Assembly (NCBI RefSeq): GCF_014203275.1 | Contig: NZ_JACHIP010000010.1 | Span: 18,630 to 82,629, forward strand | Origin: Granulicella aggregans | Lineage (GTDB): Bacteria > Acidobacteriota > Terriglobia > Terriglobales > Acidobacteriaceae | Direction: 5' to 3' | DNA: 64,000 nt | Part shown: positions 33,681-41,742 of the stretch, in pieces | Layout: every line of letters begins with the position of its first letter | How positions within the stretch are numbered: the stretch's first letter is position 1 | Made by a program: the position numbers and the translations under genes | The notes under the pieces: model-generated | Database searches by the model: none | Told to the model about the DNA's origin: nothing | What the model saw: only the letters and a program-made list of their open reading frames with translations

Positions 33681-35116
33681 GTGCGTCGAAACAAGAGCGA
33701 GAGATCGAAACTCATATCCCCGAGCGCATGGACCGGCTCCCCTGGTCGAGGTGGCATGTCCGCATCATCACAGCCCTTGGGACTTCATGGCTTCTGGACG
33801 GACTTGAAGTGACCTTCGTCGGTTCTTTGTCCGGAGTTTTGGAGAGCAAACACGGGTTATCGCTGACCGATCCACAAGTGACGGCGGCGGCAACAATCTA
33901 TTTAGCTGGAGCAGTTTGCGGTGCGCTCTTCTTCGGCCATTTGACAGACCGACTGGGACGGAAAAAGCTCTTCCTCGTTACGTTGGCTACCTATTCCGTC
34001 GCGACAATATGCACGGCTCTATCGATGAACTTCTTCTTCTTTGCCTTTTGCCGCTTCTTTACGGGCCTGGGAATTGGCGGTGAGTACGCCGCCATTAACT
34101 CCGCCGTCGACGAGCTGATCCCGGGAAAGGTCCGTGGAACCGTCGATCTCTTCGTAAATGCAACGTTTTGGATCGGGGCTACGGTCGGATCGATTGCTGC
34201 TTTTATACTGCTGGGCGGTCATGGCCTTCCCTTGGACAAAAGCTGGCGCTACGCCTTTGGAATCGGAGGCGCACTGGGGCTGGGCGTGCTGCTGCTCCGG
34301 TTGAAGGTCCCGGGGAGTCCGCGCTGGCTGATGTTGCGAGGGAAGGAGGAGGATGCGAATCGCGTCGTTGATGCGATTGAGCTGGAGGTTAAAAGAACTG
34401 GAAAGCAAATCACCGCGCCAACTGACAAGAAGCTGGAGCTCACCACTAGGGACCACACGCCGTTCAGCGACATATTCAAGAACATGGTGGGAGAGAATCG
34501 GACCCGTTCGCTTCTCGGCTTGGCGCTCATGGTGGGCCAGTCGTTTTTCTTCAATGCGGTCTTTTTTACATATGCTCTGATCGGCAAGAAGTTCTATCAC
34601 ATCAGCGATCAAAGCCTGCCGCTTCAACTCCTTCCGTTCGCCATTGCCAGCTTTCTGGGGCCCCTGATCCTGGGCAGGCTCTTCGACACAATTGGCCGAA
34701 AGCCGATGATCACTGCCACATATGGAATTGCCGGTCTGATGCTTGCTGGCGTCTGCTATCCCTTCGCACACGGGACAATTGGCCTTCGGGGACTTGGCAT
34801 CTGTTTCGCAATGATCTTCTTCGTCGCATCGTCGGCAGCCAGCGCAGCCTATCTCACTATCAGCGAGATCTTCCCGCTTGAGATGAGAGCCTTCGCCATC
34901 GCTGTCTTCTATGCCATCGGAACTCTCATTGGGGGTGTTGGCGCTCCTCTGCTGTTTGGAGAACTCATCTCAACAGGATCAAAGGTCCACGTTGCCGAAG
35001 GGTGGGCGCTGGGTGCCGCGTTGATGCTGTTCGCAGCGGCCATGGAAGGCTGGGTCGGAGTCGAAGCTGCTGGCCAATCACTTGAATCAGTGTCGAAACC
35101 CCTACAGAGTCGGTGA
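33677..35116 (+). CDS. MFS transporter (sugar/metabolite:H+ symporter type)
   Basis: 479 residues, 12 predicted helices. Family signatures are visible: GHLTDRLGRKKLFLVT (motif A of the N half), FFTGLGIGGEYAAINSAVDE (motif like the SP/AAHS families), GRLFDTIGRKPMITATYG (motif A of the C half) and ISEIFPLEMRA. It belongs to the sugar porter/metabolite-H+ symporter superfamily. The substrate is not deducible. It is the last gene of the DUF421 operon, coupled by ATGA. Confidence 0.9.
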   Translation: MSASKQEREIETHIPERMDRLPWSRWHVRIITALGTSWLLDGLEVTFVGSLSGVLESKHGLSLTDPQVTAAATIYLAGAVCGALFFGHLTDRLGRKKLFLVTLATYSVATICTALSMNFFFFAFCRFFTGLGIGGEYAAINSAVDELIPGKVRGTVDLFVNATFWIGATVGSIAAFILLGGHGLPLDKSWRYAFGIGGALGLGVLLLRLKVPGSPRWLMLRGKEEDANRVVDAIELEVKRTGKQITAPTDKKLELTTRDHTPFSDIFKNMVGENRTRSLLGLALMVGQSFFFNAVFFTYALIGKKFYHISDQSLPLQLLPFAIASFLGPLILGRLFDTIGRKPMITATYGIAGLMLAGVCYPFAHGTIGLRGLGICFAMIFFVASSAASAAYLTISEIFPLEMRAFAIAVFYAIGTLIGGVGAPLLFGELISTGSKVHVAEGWALGAALMLFAAAMEGWVGVEAAGQSLESVSKPLQSR

Positions 35117-35495
35117 GCTGGAGGAATGAGATTGAGCTGTGGCAGGACTGGATCGGATTCAACCAGCATCTCGCCTCGGAATTCCGCATTGCTGGCGGCG
35201 TGTGGATGATCATTAGTGTTTAGTCCGCGATCGCCGTGTTTTATGGGTTTGGGACGCTATTCACTGGTGTCCTCAAGCCCGCAATCTCTGGAGCCTTGCT
35301 GAATCGCGGCGATCGACTGCCTATTTCACCCAGTGTGTCTCTGATGGTCGTTGCTGGCCCGGCACAAACCATATGGAGCGTTTCAGCGGAGCAGAATCCC
35401 TCGAAGATCTCGCCTGAGCCGACTAGTCTCGGATGCCGTCTCGTTACGAGATGGACCCGCCGGGGCGTAAGCGCGGATATAGCATCTCAACCGAT
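35117..35495. other. intergenic, no supported gene
   Basis: About 380 bp. Short frames show no conserved protein pattern. It should hold the promoter of the DUF72 gene; I cannot point to one with confidence. Confidence 0.5.
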
Positions 35496-36416
35496 ATGAG
35501 CGAAGCACCTCAGCGGGGTCGAATTCACATTGGCATTTCCGGATGGCGATATGCCGCTTGGCGGGGGAAGTTCTATCCAGAGGGCCTGGCCCAAAGGCGT
35601 GAGTTGGAGTTCGCCGCGAAGACCTTCTCATCGGTGGAAATCAACGGGACCTTCTACTCGCTGCAGCGGCCAAGCTCATTTGAGCAGTGGTCGAGCGAGA
35701 CACCGGAGGGCTTTGTCTTTGCGGTGAAGGGTGGACGGTTCATCACCCATATGAAAAAGCTGACAGGAGTGGAGACTGCGCTAGCCAACTTCTTCGCGTC
35801 CGGCGTGCTGGCCCTGGGACCCAAGATAGGCCCATTTCTTTGGCAACTCCCGCCGATGATGAAATTCAACCAAGGGCCCTATGAAACGGCGCGCTATGAG
35901 AGCTTCTTTACGCAGCTGCCACGGACTGTCCGTTCGGCGGCGAGGCTGGCGAGGCAGTGCGACGAACGTATGTTGAGCAGGGCCTACATGAAGCCGGTAT
36001 TGAAGAAGGGTGACAATCCTCCAATGCGGCATGCGATTGAAGTTCGACATGAGTCGTTTGTCCAGCCGGCCTTTGTCGACCTGCTACGGAAGCATGACGT
36101 CGGGCTGGTCGTTGCCGACACTGTAGAGTGGCCGCTGTTGATGGACGTCACCTCGGATTTTGTTTACGTACGACTTCATGGGTCCGAGCAACTGTACTTT
36201 AGCGGGTATGAGCCAGATGCTATTGAAGTTTGGGCGAGGCGTGTGGTCGCTTTTGCTACTGGAGAAGCCGCCGAAGGACGCTACGCCGGGACGGCGGTTG
36301 CGGATGGGATGCCACGCGATGTCTATGTTTACTTCGATAACGATGCGAAGGTCAGAGCGCCAGTGGACGCGCAGGCGTTGCAGCGTAGGGTGAATGAATT
36401 GCTCCAGTTGCCCTGA
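35496..36416 (+). CDS. DUF72 family TIM-barrel protein
   Basis: 306 residues from the ATG at 35496 (MSEAPQRGRIHIGISGW); a frame extension to 35433 lacks conserved sequence. The pattern IHIGISGWRYAAWRGKFYPE, FSSVEINGTFYSLQRPSSFE, VEVRHESF-type IEVRHESFVQPAF and DVYVYFDNDAKVRAP is characteristic of DUF72. The fold is a TIM barrel with conserved Trp, Glu and Arg residues. No activity is established for the family. It is monocistronic. Confidence 0.9.
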   Translation: MSEAPQRGRIHIGISGWRYAAWRGKFYPEGLAQRRELEFAAKTFSSVEINGTFYSLQRPSSFEQWSSETPEGFVFAVKGGRFITHMKKLTGVETALANFFASGVLALGPKIGPFLWQLPPMMKFNQGPYETARYESFFTQLPRTVRSAARLARQCDERMLSRAYMKPVLKKGDNPPMRHAIEVRHESFVQPAFVDLLRKHDVGLVVADTVEWPLLMDVTSDFVYVRLHGSEQLYFSGYEPDAIEVWARRVVAFATGEAAEGRYAGTAVADGMPRDVYVYFDNDAKVRAPVDAQALQRRVNELLQLP

Positions 36417-36740
36417 CAACCGCCCGAGGCGGAGGGGAATCACTTCGTGACGCAACTGGTTTTCCGAGTCACCAAAGCTCCGTACGGCTGTAACGTACGT
36501 TACAAGCTAATAATCGCATTTCACCCAACCGTGTTCGTGGCAACTGAACACGCGATTGGTGCGTTCAATGCAATAGGTCGATACCGTTCATACGGTTAAC
36601 CGCGAGGCTTCTATCAGCGTTCTGAGGGGAGTGACGGCGATCCTTCTTCTTGGTCCCGCCCTGAACGCCAGCTATTAGGCGCTTCTGCCGACGCCACGCC
36701 GTTATCGAACTGATAGCTAATAGTCTCGAATCATCGATCA
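36417..36740. other. intergenic region with a 16-bp perfect palindrome
   Basis: No gene. The only notable structure is TGTAACGTACGTTACA at 36489-36504. The PIN toxin gene ends convergently at 36741. Confidence 0.6.
36489..36504. promoter_or_regulatory. TGTAACGTACGTTACA perfect palindrome (TetR-type operator look-alike)
   Basis: Perfect 16-bp dyad, the size and style of TetR/AcrR operators. No TetR gene and no divergent promoter pair is adjacent. The regulator or its target may have been lost. Confidence 0.45.
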
Positions 36741-37310
36741 TCATGCATGGTTATAGAGGCGACTCAACGTCGTCACAGTTTCGACGAGACCTTGGCGTCG
36801 CAGAGAGTCTAGATACTCCTCTACTGTCTTTTTAGGGTTCCTGAGGCTGTGCCGATGCTCTTCGGCAGCCTGTAATACTTCGGCGGGATACAAATTGATC
36901 AGATGATTAATGAAGTCCTCAGGCGTTTGAGCTTCAATGTCATATATCTGCAATTCAGCGGCCGGAAAGTCTTTTAAGTTGTTTGTGATGATGACAGTCG
37001 CCTTGCCTCGAATGGCGGCCGCGAGAACGTGCCGGTCATTGTGGTCAGGAAGACTCAGACCGGGAATCAAATTCTGATATCCCGTGACAAGAGCGTCGGG
37101 CGCATGTCTCTCCATCAGTTCCCTTGTACGTTCGAGTTTTTCTCGGGTGAGATCCGATCGATTGAGAAGAAGATTTGAGATCCATTCGTCTTGCACCTCC
37201 GCTGACCATCTGGCGCGGTACACACCCGATACAGCTAGGTACATCAAAAAGCTTCGCAGCTCGGCGGGATACAAAACATTTGCATCGAGAAAGACAATGA
37301 ATGGAGGCAT
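36741..37310 (-). CDS. PIN-domain toxin (VapC-like)
   Basis: 189 residues. PIN acidic residues are in place: FLDANVLYPAELRSFL (first Asp), Glu in the DEWISNLL helix, GLSLPDHNDRHVLAAAI (Asp near the centre) and VIITNNLKDFPAAEL (last Asp). The C-terminal about 50 residues form an extra helical extension (EEYLDSLRRQGLVETVTTL). It should be a metal-dependent ribonuclease. It starts 3 bp after the HTH gene ends, a classical toxin-second arrangement. Confidence 0.85.
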   Translation of the reverse strand: MPPFIVFLDANVLYPAELRSFLMYLAVSGVYRARWSAEVQDEWISNLLLNRSDLTREKLERTRELMERHAPDALVTGYQNLIPGLSLPDHNDRHVLAAAIRGKATVIITNNLKDFPAAELQIYDIEAQTPEDFINHLINLYPAEVLQAAEEHRHSLRNPKKTVEEYLDSLRRQGLVETVTTLSRLYNHA

Positions 37311-37313
37311 GAA

Positions 37314-37766
37314 TCAGAGACCGAGTTCCTGGTCATACGCCACGAGTTCTGCCAAGGCGGCCCTGCGATCGGCTTCAAGCTGGCGTTTGTACCCCATTAG
37401 CTTCTCTGTGCGGATGCGCCGATGTGTTCCGACTTTCCGAAAGGGAATCTTTCCTTCTTCCAACATCTGAATCAAAGTAGGCCGGGAGACATTCAGAAGA
37501 TCAGCGGCTTCCTGGGTTGTCAGCTCGGCATGAACAGGGACTATTTTGACAGCGTTACCGCGACTCATCTCGTCCAAAATTTGGACGAGGAGCCTAGCAG
37601 CGGATGCAGGAATCCTTACTGTGGCTTCAGAAGCGAAATTTACTGCCTTCAGATCAAATGTCGATAGGGTCCCAAGTCGCGGCGCAAAAATATCCTTAGT
37701 CGCCCCGGCTACGAGGGCCTCCGCTTCAGTGGGAATCTCTGGCGTTAAGACAGCTATTGGAGACAT
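37314..37766 (-). CDS. antitoxin with excisionase-type HTH
   Basis: 150 residues. The C-terminal half is a MerR/excisionase-like winged helix (LTTQEAADLLNVSRPTLIQM, KIPFRKVGTHRRIRTEKLMG). The N-terminal half is helical and binds the toxin in this family. It lies directly upstream of the PIN gene with a 3-bp gap, and the pair should autoregulate the promoter around 37770-37800. Confidence 0.85.
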   Translation of the reverse strand: MSPIAVLTPEIPTEAEALVAGATKDIFAPRLGTLSTFDLKAVNFASEATVRIPASAARLLVQILDEMSRGNAVKIVPVHAELTTQEAADLLNVSRPTLIQMLEEGKIPFRKVGTHRRIRTEKLMGYKRQLEADRRAALAELVAYDQELGL

Positions 37767-37853
37767 GGCTCACCTCTCATGTGTCATGCTAGCATCCGAA
37801 GCATTCGAAAGCAAACGAAACAAACGCAACTATGCGGACGAGTGAATAGGTCA

Positions 37854-38146
37854 CTTCGTGAAGGAGGCGCTGACGTTACCGGCGAAGACGCGCTCCGATG
37901 GCAATCCTGATGCTGAGCGTCATGGGGTGCGGTCGCTCAGTTTGAACGTGACCTGATCCGTGAGCGTCAGAGAGAGTGAATTGAGCTTGCAAAGCGGGCC
38001 GGTGCGTACAAAGGCAGCAAGCGTTAGTTCTCGCCGGAGCGGCGGAACTGAGCCGCCGTTTGGCCAAAGGCGAGAAGAAGGCAAGTCTAGCCCGCGAGTT
38101 CGGTGTCAATCGAGCAACGGTCTATCATTATTTATGCTGGCCGCCG
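37854..38146 (+). pseudogene. Tn3-type resolvase (serine recombinase), C-terminal relic
   Basis: Pieces in changing frames spell the end of a Tn3-family resolvase: FVKEALT, then ILMLSVMG, AVAQFERDLIRERQRE, an in-frame TGA, ELAKRAGAYKGSKR, an in-frame TAG, then in another frame ELSRRLAKGEKKASLAREFG and VNRATVYHYL (the HTH). At least two nonsense codons and several frame changes are present, so it is a decayed gene and not an assembly artefact. It is a footprint of a transposon or integrative element that once occupied this locus. Confidence 0.8.
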
Positions 38147-38215
38147 CTGAAGCAGCTACCCTTGCAAAGAAGTCGAGATCGGCACAGCGAGGTCGGTCTT
38201 ACTCGGGAGCGTCCT

Positions 38216-38659
38216 ATGAAGGGTCCGTTTCAACGCTCGTTGTATTGTCCCTGCGGGAATGAGAAGATCCTCGCCCTAGGCCTCTGCTCGACTTGCTACA
38301 CGCTGAAGCGTCAAGATGAGGAGTATTTCGGTGGCCATCGCGAAGAAGTCTTGGCCCGTGATGGCTACAGATGCCGTATCCCCAACTGCGCGACGGTAAA
38401 GCGGGGAAAGCGATCGGTGGCAGTCCATCACCGTAGGCCTGGCAACAGCGATCCGAAGCTGATGATTACGCTCTGCCTCCCTTGTCACGCTAAAGTGAGC
38501 CGCACACAATTTCTTGAGACCAAATGGCCGGAGTTGCTCTGTATCCTTTGGCGCGAGCAACACCCGGAAGCGCACGAGCAGATCACCCTCGACTTCAAAG
38601 TGCTAACTCCCGCAGCCGCAGCCATTCCCTTGTTTGAGATCAAGGTTTCGCAGAAGTGA
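38216..38659 (+). CDS. HNH endonuclease family protein with N-terminal zinc motif
   Basis: 147 residues from the ATG at 38216, with GGGAG upstream. An in-frame extension to 38060 is only the relic resolvase HTH. The N-terminus has CPCGNEKILALGLCSTCYTL, a treble-clef-like zinc site. Next comes the HNH core: DGYRCRIPNCATVKRGKRSV, AVHHRRPGN (the HH), LMITLCLPCHAKVSR (Asn-equivalent and CxxCH). Such small HNH proteins are found on mobile elements. The role is unknown. It sits between a resolvase relic and the CSCG zinc-ribbon gene. Confidence 0.75.
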   Translation: MKGPFQRSLYCPCGNEKILALGLCSTCYTLKRQDEEYFGGHREEVLARDGYRCRIPNCATVKRGKRSVAVHHRRPGNSDPKLMITLCLPCHAKVSRTQFLETKWPELLCILWREQHPEAHEQITLDFKVLTPAAAAIPLFEIKVSQK

Positions 38660-38709
38660 AGTCCCGCTATTGGCCTTGGCGATCGCAAAGAGGATCTTAG
38701 AGGACGCAT

Positions 38710-39084
38710 ATGCATAGATTGAGCGATGGCTATCCTGAAGAGCATGCTTGTTCTTGCGGCCACATTTGGTTGGTGATCTATTGCATCCCAACCGGGCGAT
38801 CCGAAAATCTCGTCTGCAGCTGCGGCATCATCTTTGGAAATAGCAGCAATGGATCGATGACGGCAGTCCTCCTCAGCGCTAAAGAGCGATTTGCGGCACT
38901 CCGGAAACTTCGCTATCTGGTTGGAGTCGGGCTTTTGCAAGCTGCCAATGCTCTCAAGATCAAACTCCCTCAAAACTCCTGGTTACATCCGCGGCGGATT
39001 GTTGCATACCGCCATACCAATACGCCGGTCCGAACCTATGCTCGGATCACGAAACACTCGAAGACCCAAAACCATCCTCAATAA
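38710..39084 (+). CDS. CSCG zinc-ribbon protein, copy 1 (unknown family)
   Basis: 124 residues. Two knuckles, HACSCGHIWLVIYCIPTGRS and NLVCSCGIIFGNSSNGSMTA, form a four-cysteine zinc ribbon. A conserved helix (KERFAALRKLRYLVGVGLLQ) and a C-terminal segment (WLHPRRIVAYRHTNTPVRTY) follow. It is about 60% identical by eye to the protein at 48174-48512, including the arrangement of all cysteines. I do not know a family. It may be a transcription or RNA-contact factor, or a small accessory gene of a mobile element. Confidence 0.7.
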   Translation: MHRLSDGYPEEHACSCGHIWLVIYCIPTGRSENLVCSCGIIFGNSSNGSMTAVLLSAKERFAALRKLRYLVGVGLLQAANALKIKLPQNSWLHPRRIVAYRHTNTPVRTYARITKHSKTQNHPQ

Positions 39085-39373
39085 AACGGTGACATGGTTC
39101 GAAGCCGGCGGTCGGACCAGGAGCAAGTACGAATCGATGCCCCGATCCCGGAATGATCGATATCCGACGGCAACTGATGATTTGAAATCGGGGCCTTTCG
39201 ATTTAAAACTCTATCGGCTTTCTAAGTTTGAGCCTCCCGCAAGATTCTCCGGGCGATTGGAATGTCAGATGCGCCCGCATCAGAAGCCGGCTGCGCCCTT
39301 GACGCCCGCGTGGTCTACCCAACTGATTCGACGACAGATAAACTACGCTATCAGTACACTTCGAAAGGCTTCC

Positions 39374-41500
39374 ATGACCGAGTCAGCATTCCGCCGGTAC
39401 CTGCTGCGCCTAGCCCTCGTTCCAATCGTCTCGCTGTTGGTTTTTGTTGCCATTCTTGGTGTCCAACTACGGGAGATCTCCAGGGTGCGGACTGCGCTAA
39501 CGGAGGCTACAACGATTCTTTTGCAAAGTGATGACGTCGAAAAGAGCATGATCGACGAGGAGACCGGCATTCGCGGCTATCTCGCGGCCAATAATTCCTT
39601 GTTTTTGCAACCATATAATCAGGCTGCCGCCCGTTTGCAAAGTGAGTTCTCTACGCTTCAAGGTTTAGCGTCTTCGGATTCCACATTCGGCGCAAAGGTC
39701 ACGCGCCTCGCGGCCGGGTACAAGCAATTCCAAGACGCCAACCAACTGCTCCTCAAAGCCTCTATTTCAAACGGATCAAATATCGATTTGATGACGCAGC
39801 AAAAGCAAGCAATGGACGTGTTGCGAGCCGGACTGGCCTCGATCGCCGATGATCAGACGCACATTAGACAAGCCAATAGGGAGCGTTTGGCGCGCATCTT
39901 TGGGAGACTGCCTGTAATCGTGATCGGGTTCGGATCTCTTATTGGCGTGCTTCTGCTGTGGTATGGTAACGCCCTCTACAGGCAGATATCGTCGGCTTTC
40001 CGACGGCAATTGCAAGAGACTGCGCTCCAGCGTGATTCTCTCGAAACCACACTGCAGAGCATCGGGGACGCCGTCATCGTCTGTGATTCGGCTGGGAAGG
40101 TGACATTGATGAATCCGACCGCCGTGAAGGCAACAGGCTGGCTCTTAGGGCAGGCGAAGGGTGAACCGCTCGATAGGATATTCCGGATTATCAACGAACA
40201 TACGCGAGAAGCTGTAGAGAGCCCAGTGGCCAAGGTCTTTCGAGAAGGCAAAGTAGTCGGCCTTGCAAATCACACGCTTTTGGTTAGACGGGATGGGACC
40301 GAAATCCCCATTGATGACAGTGGTGCGCCCATACGCGATGGAAGTGGTGAGATTGCCGGAGTTGTCCTGGTTTTCAGAGATATCACCGAGCGTAAGCAGG
40401 CTGAAGAGGAGCTCCGCCAAAGCAATGAGAGCAGGCTCCGGTTGGCGGCAATCATCGACTCGGCGGACGATGCCATTATCAGCAAGGATTTGAACGGAAT
40501 GGTCACCAGCTGGAACGAAGGAGCGAGCAAATTATTTGGATACTCCGCCGATGAGATGATCGGTCAACCGATCTTGCGTGTCATTCCCGAAGAACTTCAA
40601 TATGAGGAGACTGAAATCCTCACGACTATAAGGTCGGGCAAGCAGATCAATCACTTCGAAACTAGACGGGAAAAAAAGAGCGGGGAAGCATTCGAGGTCT
40701 CGGTGACGATCTCCCCCATCAGAGACGAGTCGGGCACAGTCATAGGAGCTTCGAAAATTGCCCGCGAAATTACCGATCGAAAGCGAGTCGAGCGTCTGCT
40801 GGTTCAGTCTGAAAAGCTTGCGGCGACAGGCCGGATGGCGGCGACGATGGCTCATGAGATTAATAATCCCCTTGAGTCGCTGATGAACCTTATCTTTCTC
40901 GCTCGTCACGATAGCGCACCAGGCGGAAATGTGCACGACTACCTAGTTACGGCTGAAGGCGAACTGGAGCGCCTAACGCTCCTCGCTCGCCAGACCTTGG
41001 GGTTCTACCGAGATACCGGTTTGCCGACTGAGGTGAGCCTGAATCAACTCCTGGAAAGCGTTATTTCCGTGTACAGTCCAAAATTGCTTGCGGCGGGCGT
41101 CACGATCGAAAAGCACTTTGATGACCAGCGGAAGGTGCTCATTCGCAGAGGCGAATTCCTTCAGGTCTTCTCAAACCGCATCACAAATGCCGCAGATGCC
41201 ATGCGTCAGGGAGGGGCGCTTAGCATATCGACTCATGAGACGGTGGGTCCTTTGGGAGATGGAATCGAGACAATAATTCAAGACAGCGGCGCAGGAATTC
41301 AGCCCGAACACCTAACGCAGATCTTCGAGCCCTTCTTCACCACGAAGGGGGAACTGGGCACAGGTATAGGCCTTTGGGTGGCCAAACAACTCGTTGAATC
41401 TCGTGGCGGGACCATCTCGATCGCGAGCAGCACCGAACATGGGAATAGGGGAACTACGGTGACGGTTGCCATCCCATTTGCACCTCCTACACGCGAGTAA
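39374..41500 (+). CDS. membrane CHASE3-PAS-PAS sensor histidine kinase
   Basis: 708 residues from the ATG at 39374; the frame is open to 38891 but overlaps the previous gene there. Two membrane helices (VPIVSLLVFVAILGVQL and VIVIGFGSLIGVLLLWYG) enclose a CHASE3 sensor (about 40-180: SMIDEETGIRGYLAANNSLF). Two PAS domains follow (SIGDAVIVCDSAGKVTLMN; DSADDAIISKDLNGMVTSWN). The HisKA His is in MAHEINNPLESLMNL. The ATPase carries DSGAGIQPEHLTQIFEPFF and GTGIGLWVAKQL. The phospho-acceptor receiver is not fused. It belongs to signalling together with the neighbouring EAL protein. Confidence 0.9.
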   Translation: MTESAFRRYLLRLALVPIVSLLVFVAILGVQLREISRVRTALTEATTILLQSDDVEKSMIDEETGIRGYLAANNSLFLQPYNQAAARLQSEFSTLQGLASSDSTFGAKVTRLAAGYKQFQDANQLLLKASISNGSNIDLMTQQKQAMDVLRAGLASIADDQTHIRQANRERLARIFGRLPVIVIGFGSLIGVLLLWYGNALYRQISSAFRRQLQETALQRDSLETTLQSIGDAVIVCDSAGKVTLMNPTAVKATGWLLGQAKGEPLDRIFRIINEHTREAVESPVAKVFREGKVVGLANHTLLVRRDGTEIPIDDSGAPIRDGSGEIAGVVLVFRDITERKQAEEELRQSNESRLRLAAIIDSADDAIISKDLNGMVTSWNEGASKLFGYSADEMIGQPILRVIPEELQYEETEILTTIRSGKQINHFETRREKKSGEAFEVSVTISPIRDESGTVIGASKIAREITDRKRVERLLVQSEKLAATGRMAATMAHEINNPLESLMNLIFLARHDSAPGGNVHDYLVTAEGELERLTLLARQTLGFYRDTGLPTEVSLNQLLESVISVYSPKLLAAGVTIEKHFDDQRKVLIRRGEFLQVFSNRITNAADAMRQGGALSISTHETVGPLGDGIETIIQDSGAGIQPEHLTQIFEPFFTTKGELGTGIGLWVAKQLVESRGGTISIASSTEHGNRGTTVTVAIPFAPPTRE

Positions 41501-41742
41501 AAATCCCCAAACGAGAAAGCCGCAATCTCGTCGTCCGTCCTCCATTGCGTCTAGCTGCTCTATATCATCGCTTACCCTCCCAATGGAGGCAGAAGCGGAA
41601 CTGCTCGGGTGAAGGCCAAAACTCTACGAATTGCGGTGGGCGGTGGCCGCCCGCTGACGGTTTGTCACTCCGACGTGTTACTGACACATCTCTCAACTCT
41701 ATGGGAGAATTTAGGGTCATTTGCCGGAGGTTCATAGGGTAG

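Noticed and set aside
34019..34771. Minus-strand frame of 250 codons
   Set aside because: Antisense to the MFS transporter; low-complexity charged sequence.
38060..38659. A resolvase-HTH/HNH fusion protein
   Set aside because: The HTH part is the end of a resolvase with nonsense and frame lesions upstream; the HNH gene has its own ribosome-binding site and ATG at 38216.
39262..39373. Upstream extension of the CHASE3 kinase
   Set aside because: The open frame continues to 38891 but overlaps the CSCG gene, and the membrane helix begins just after ATG 39374.
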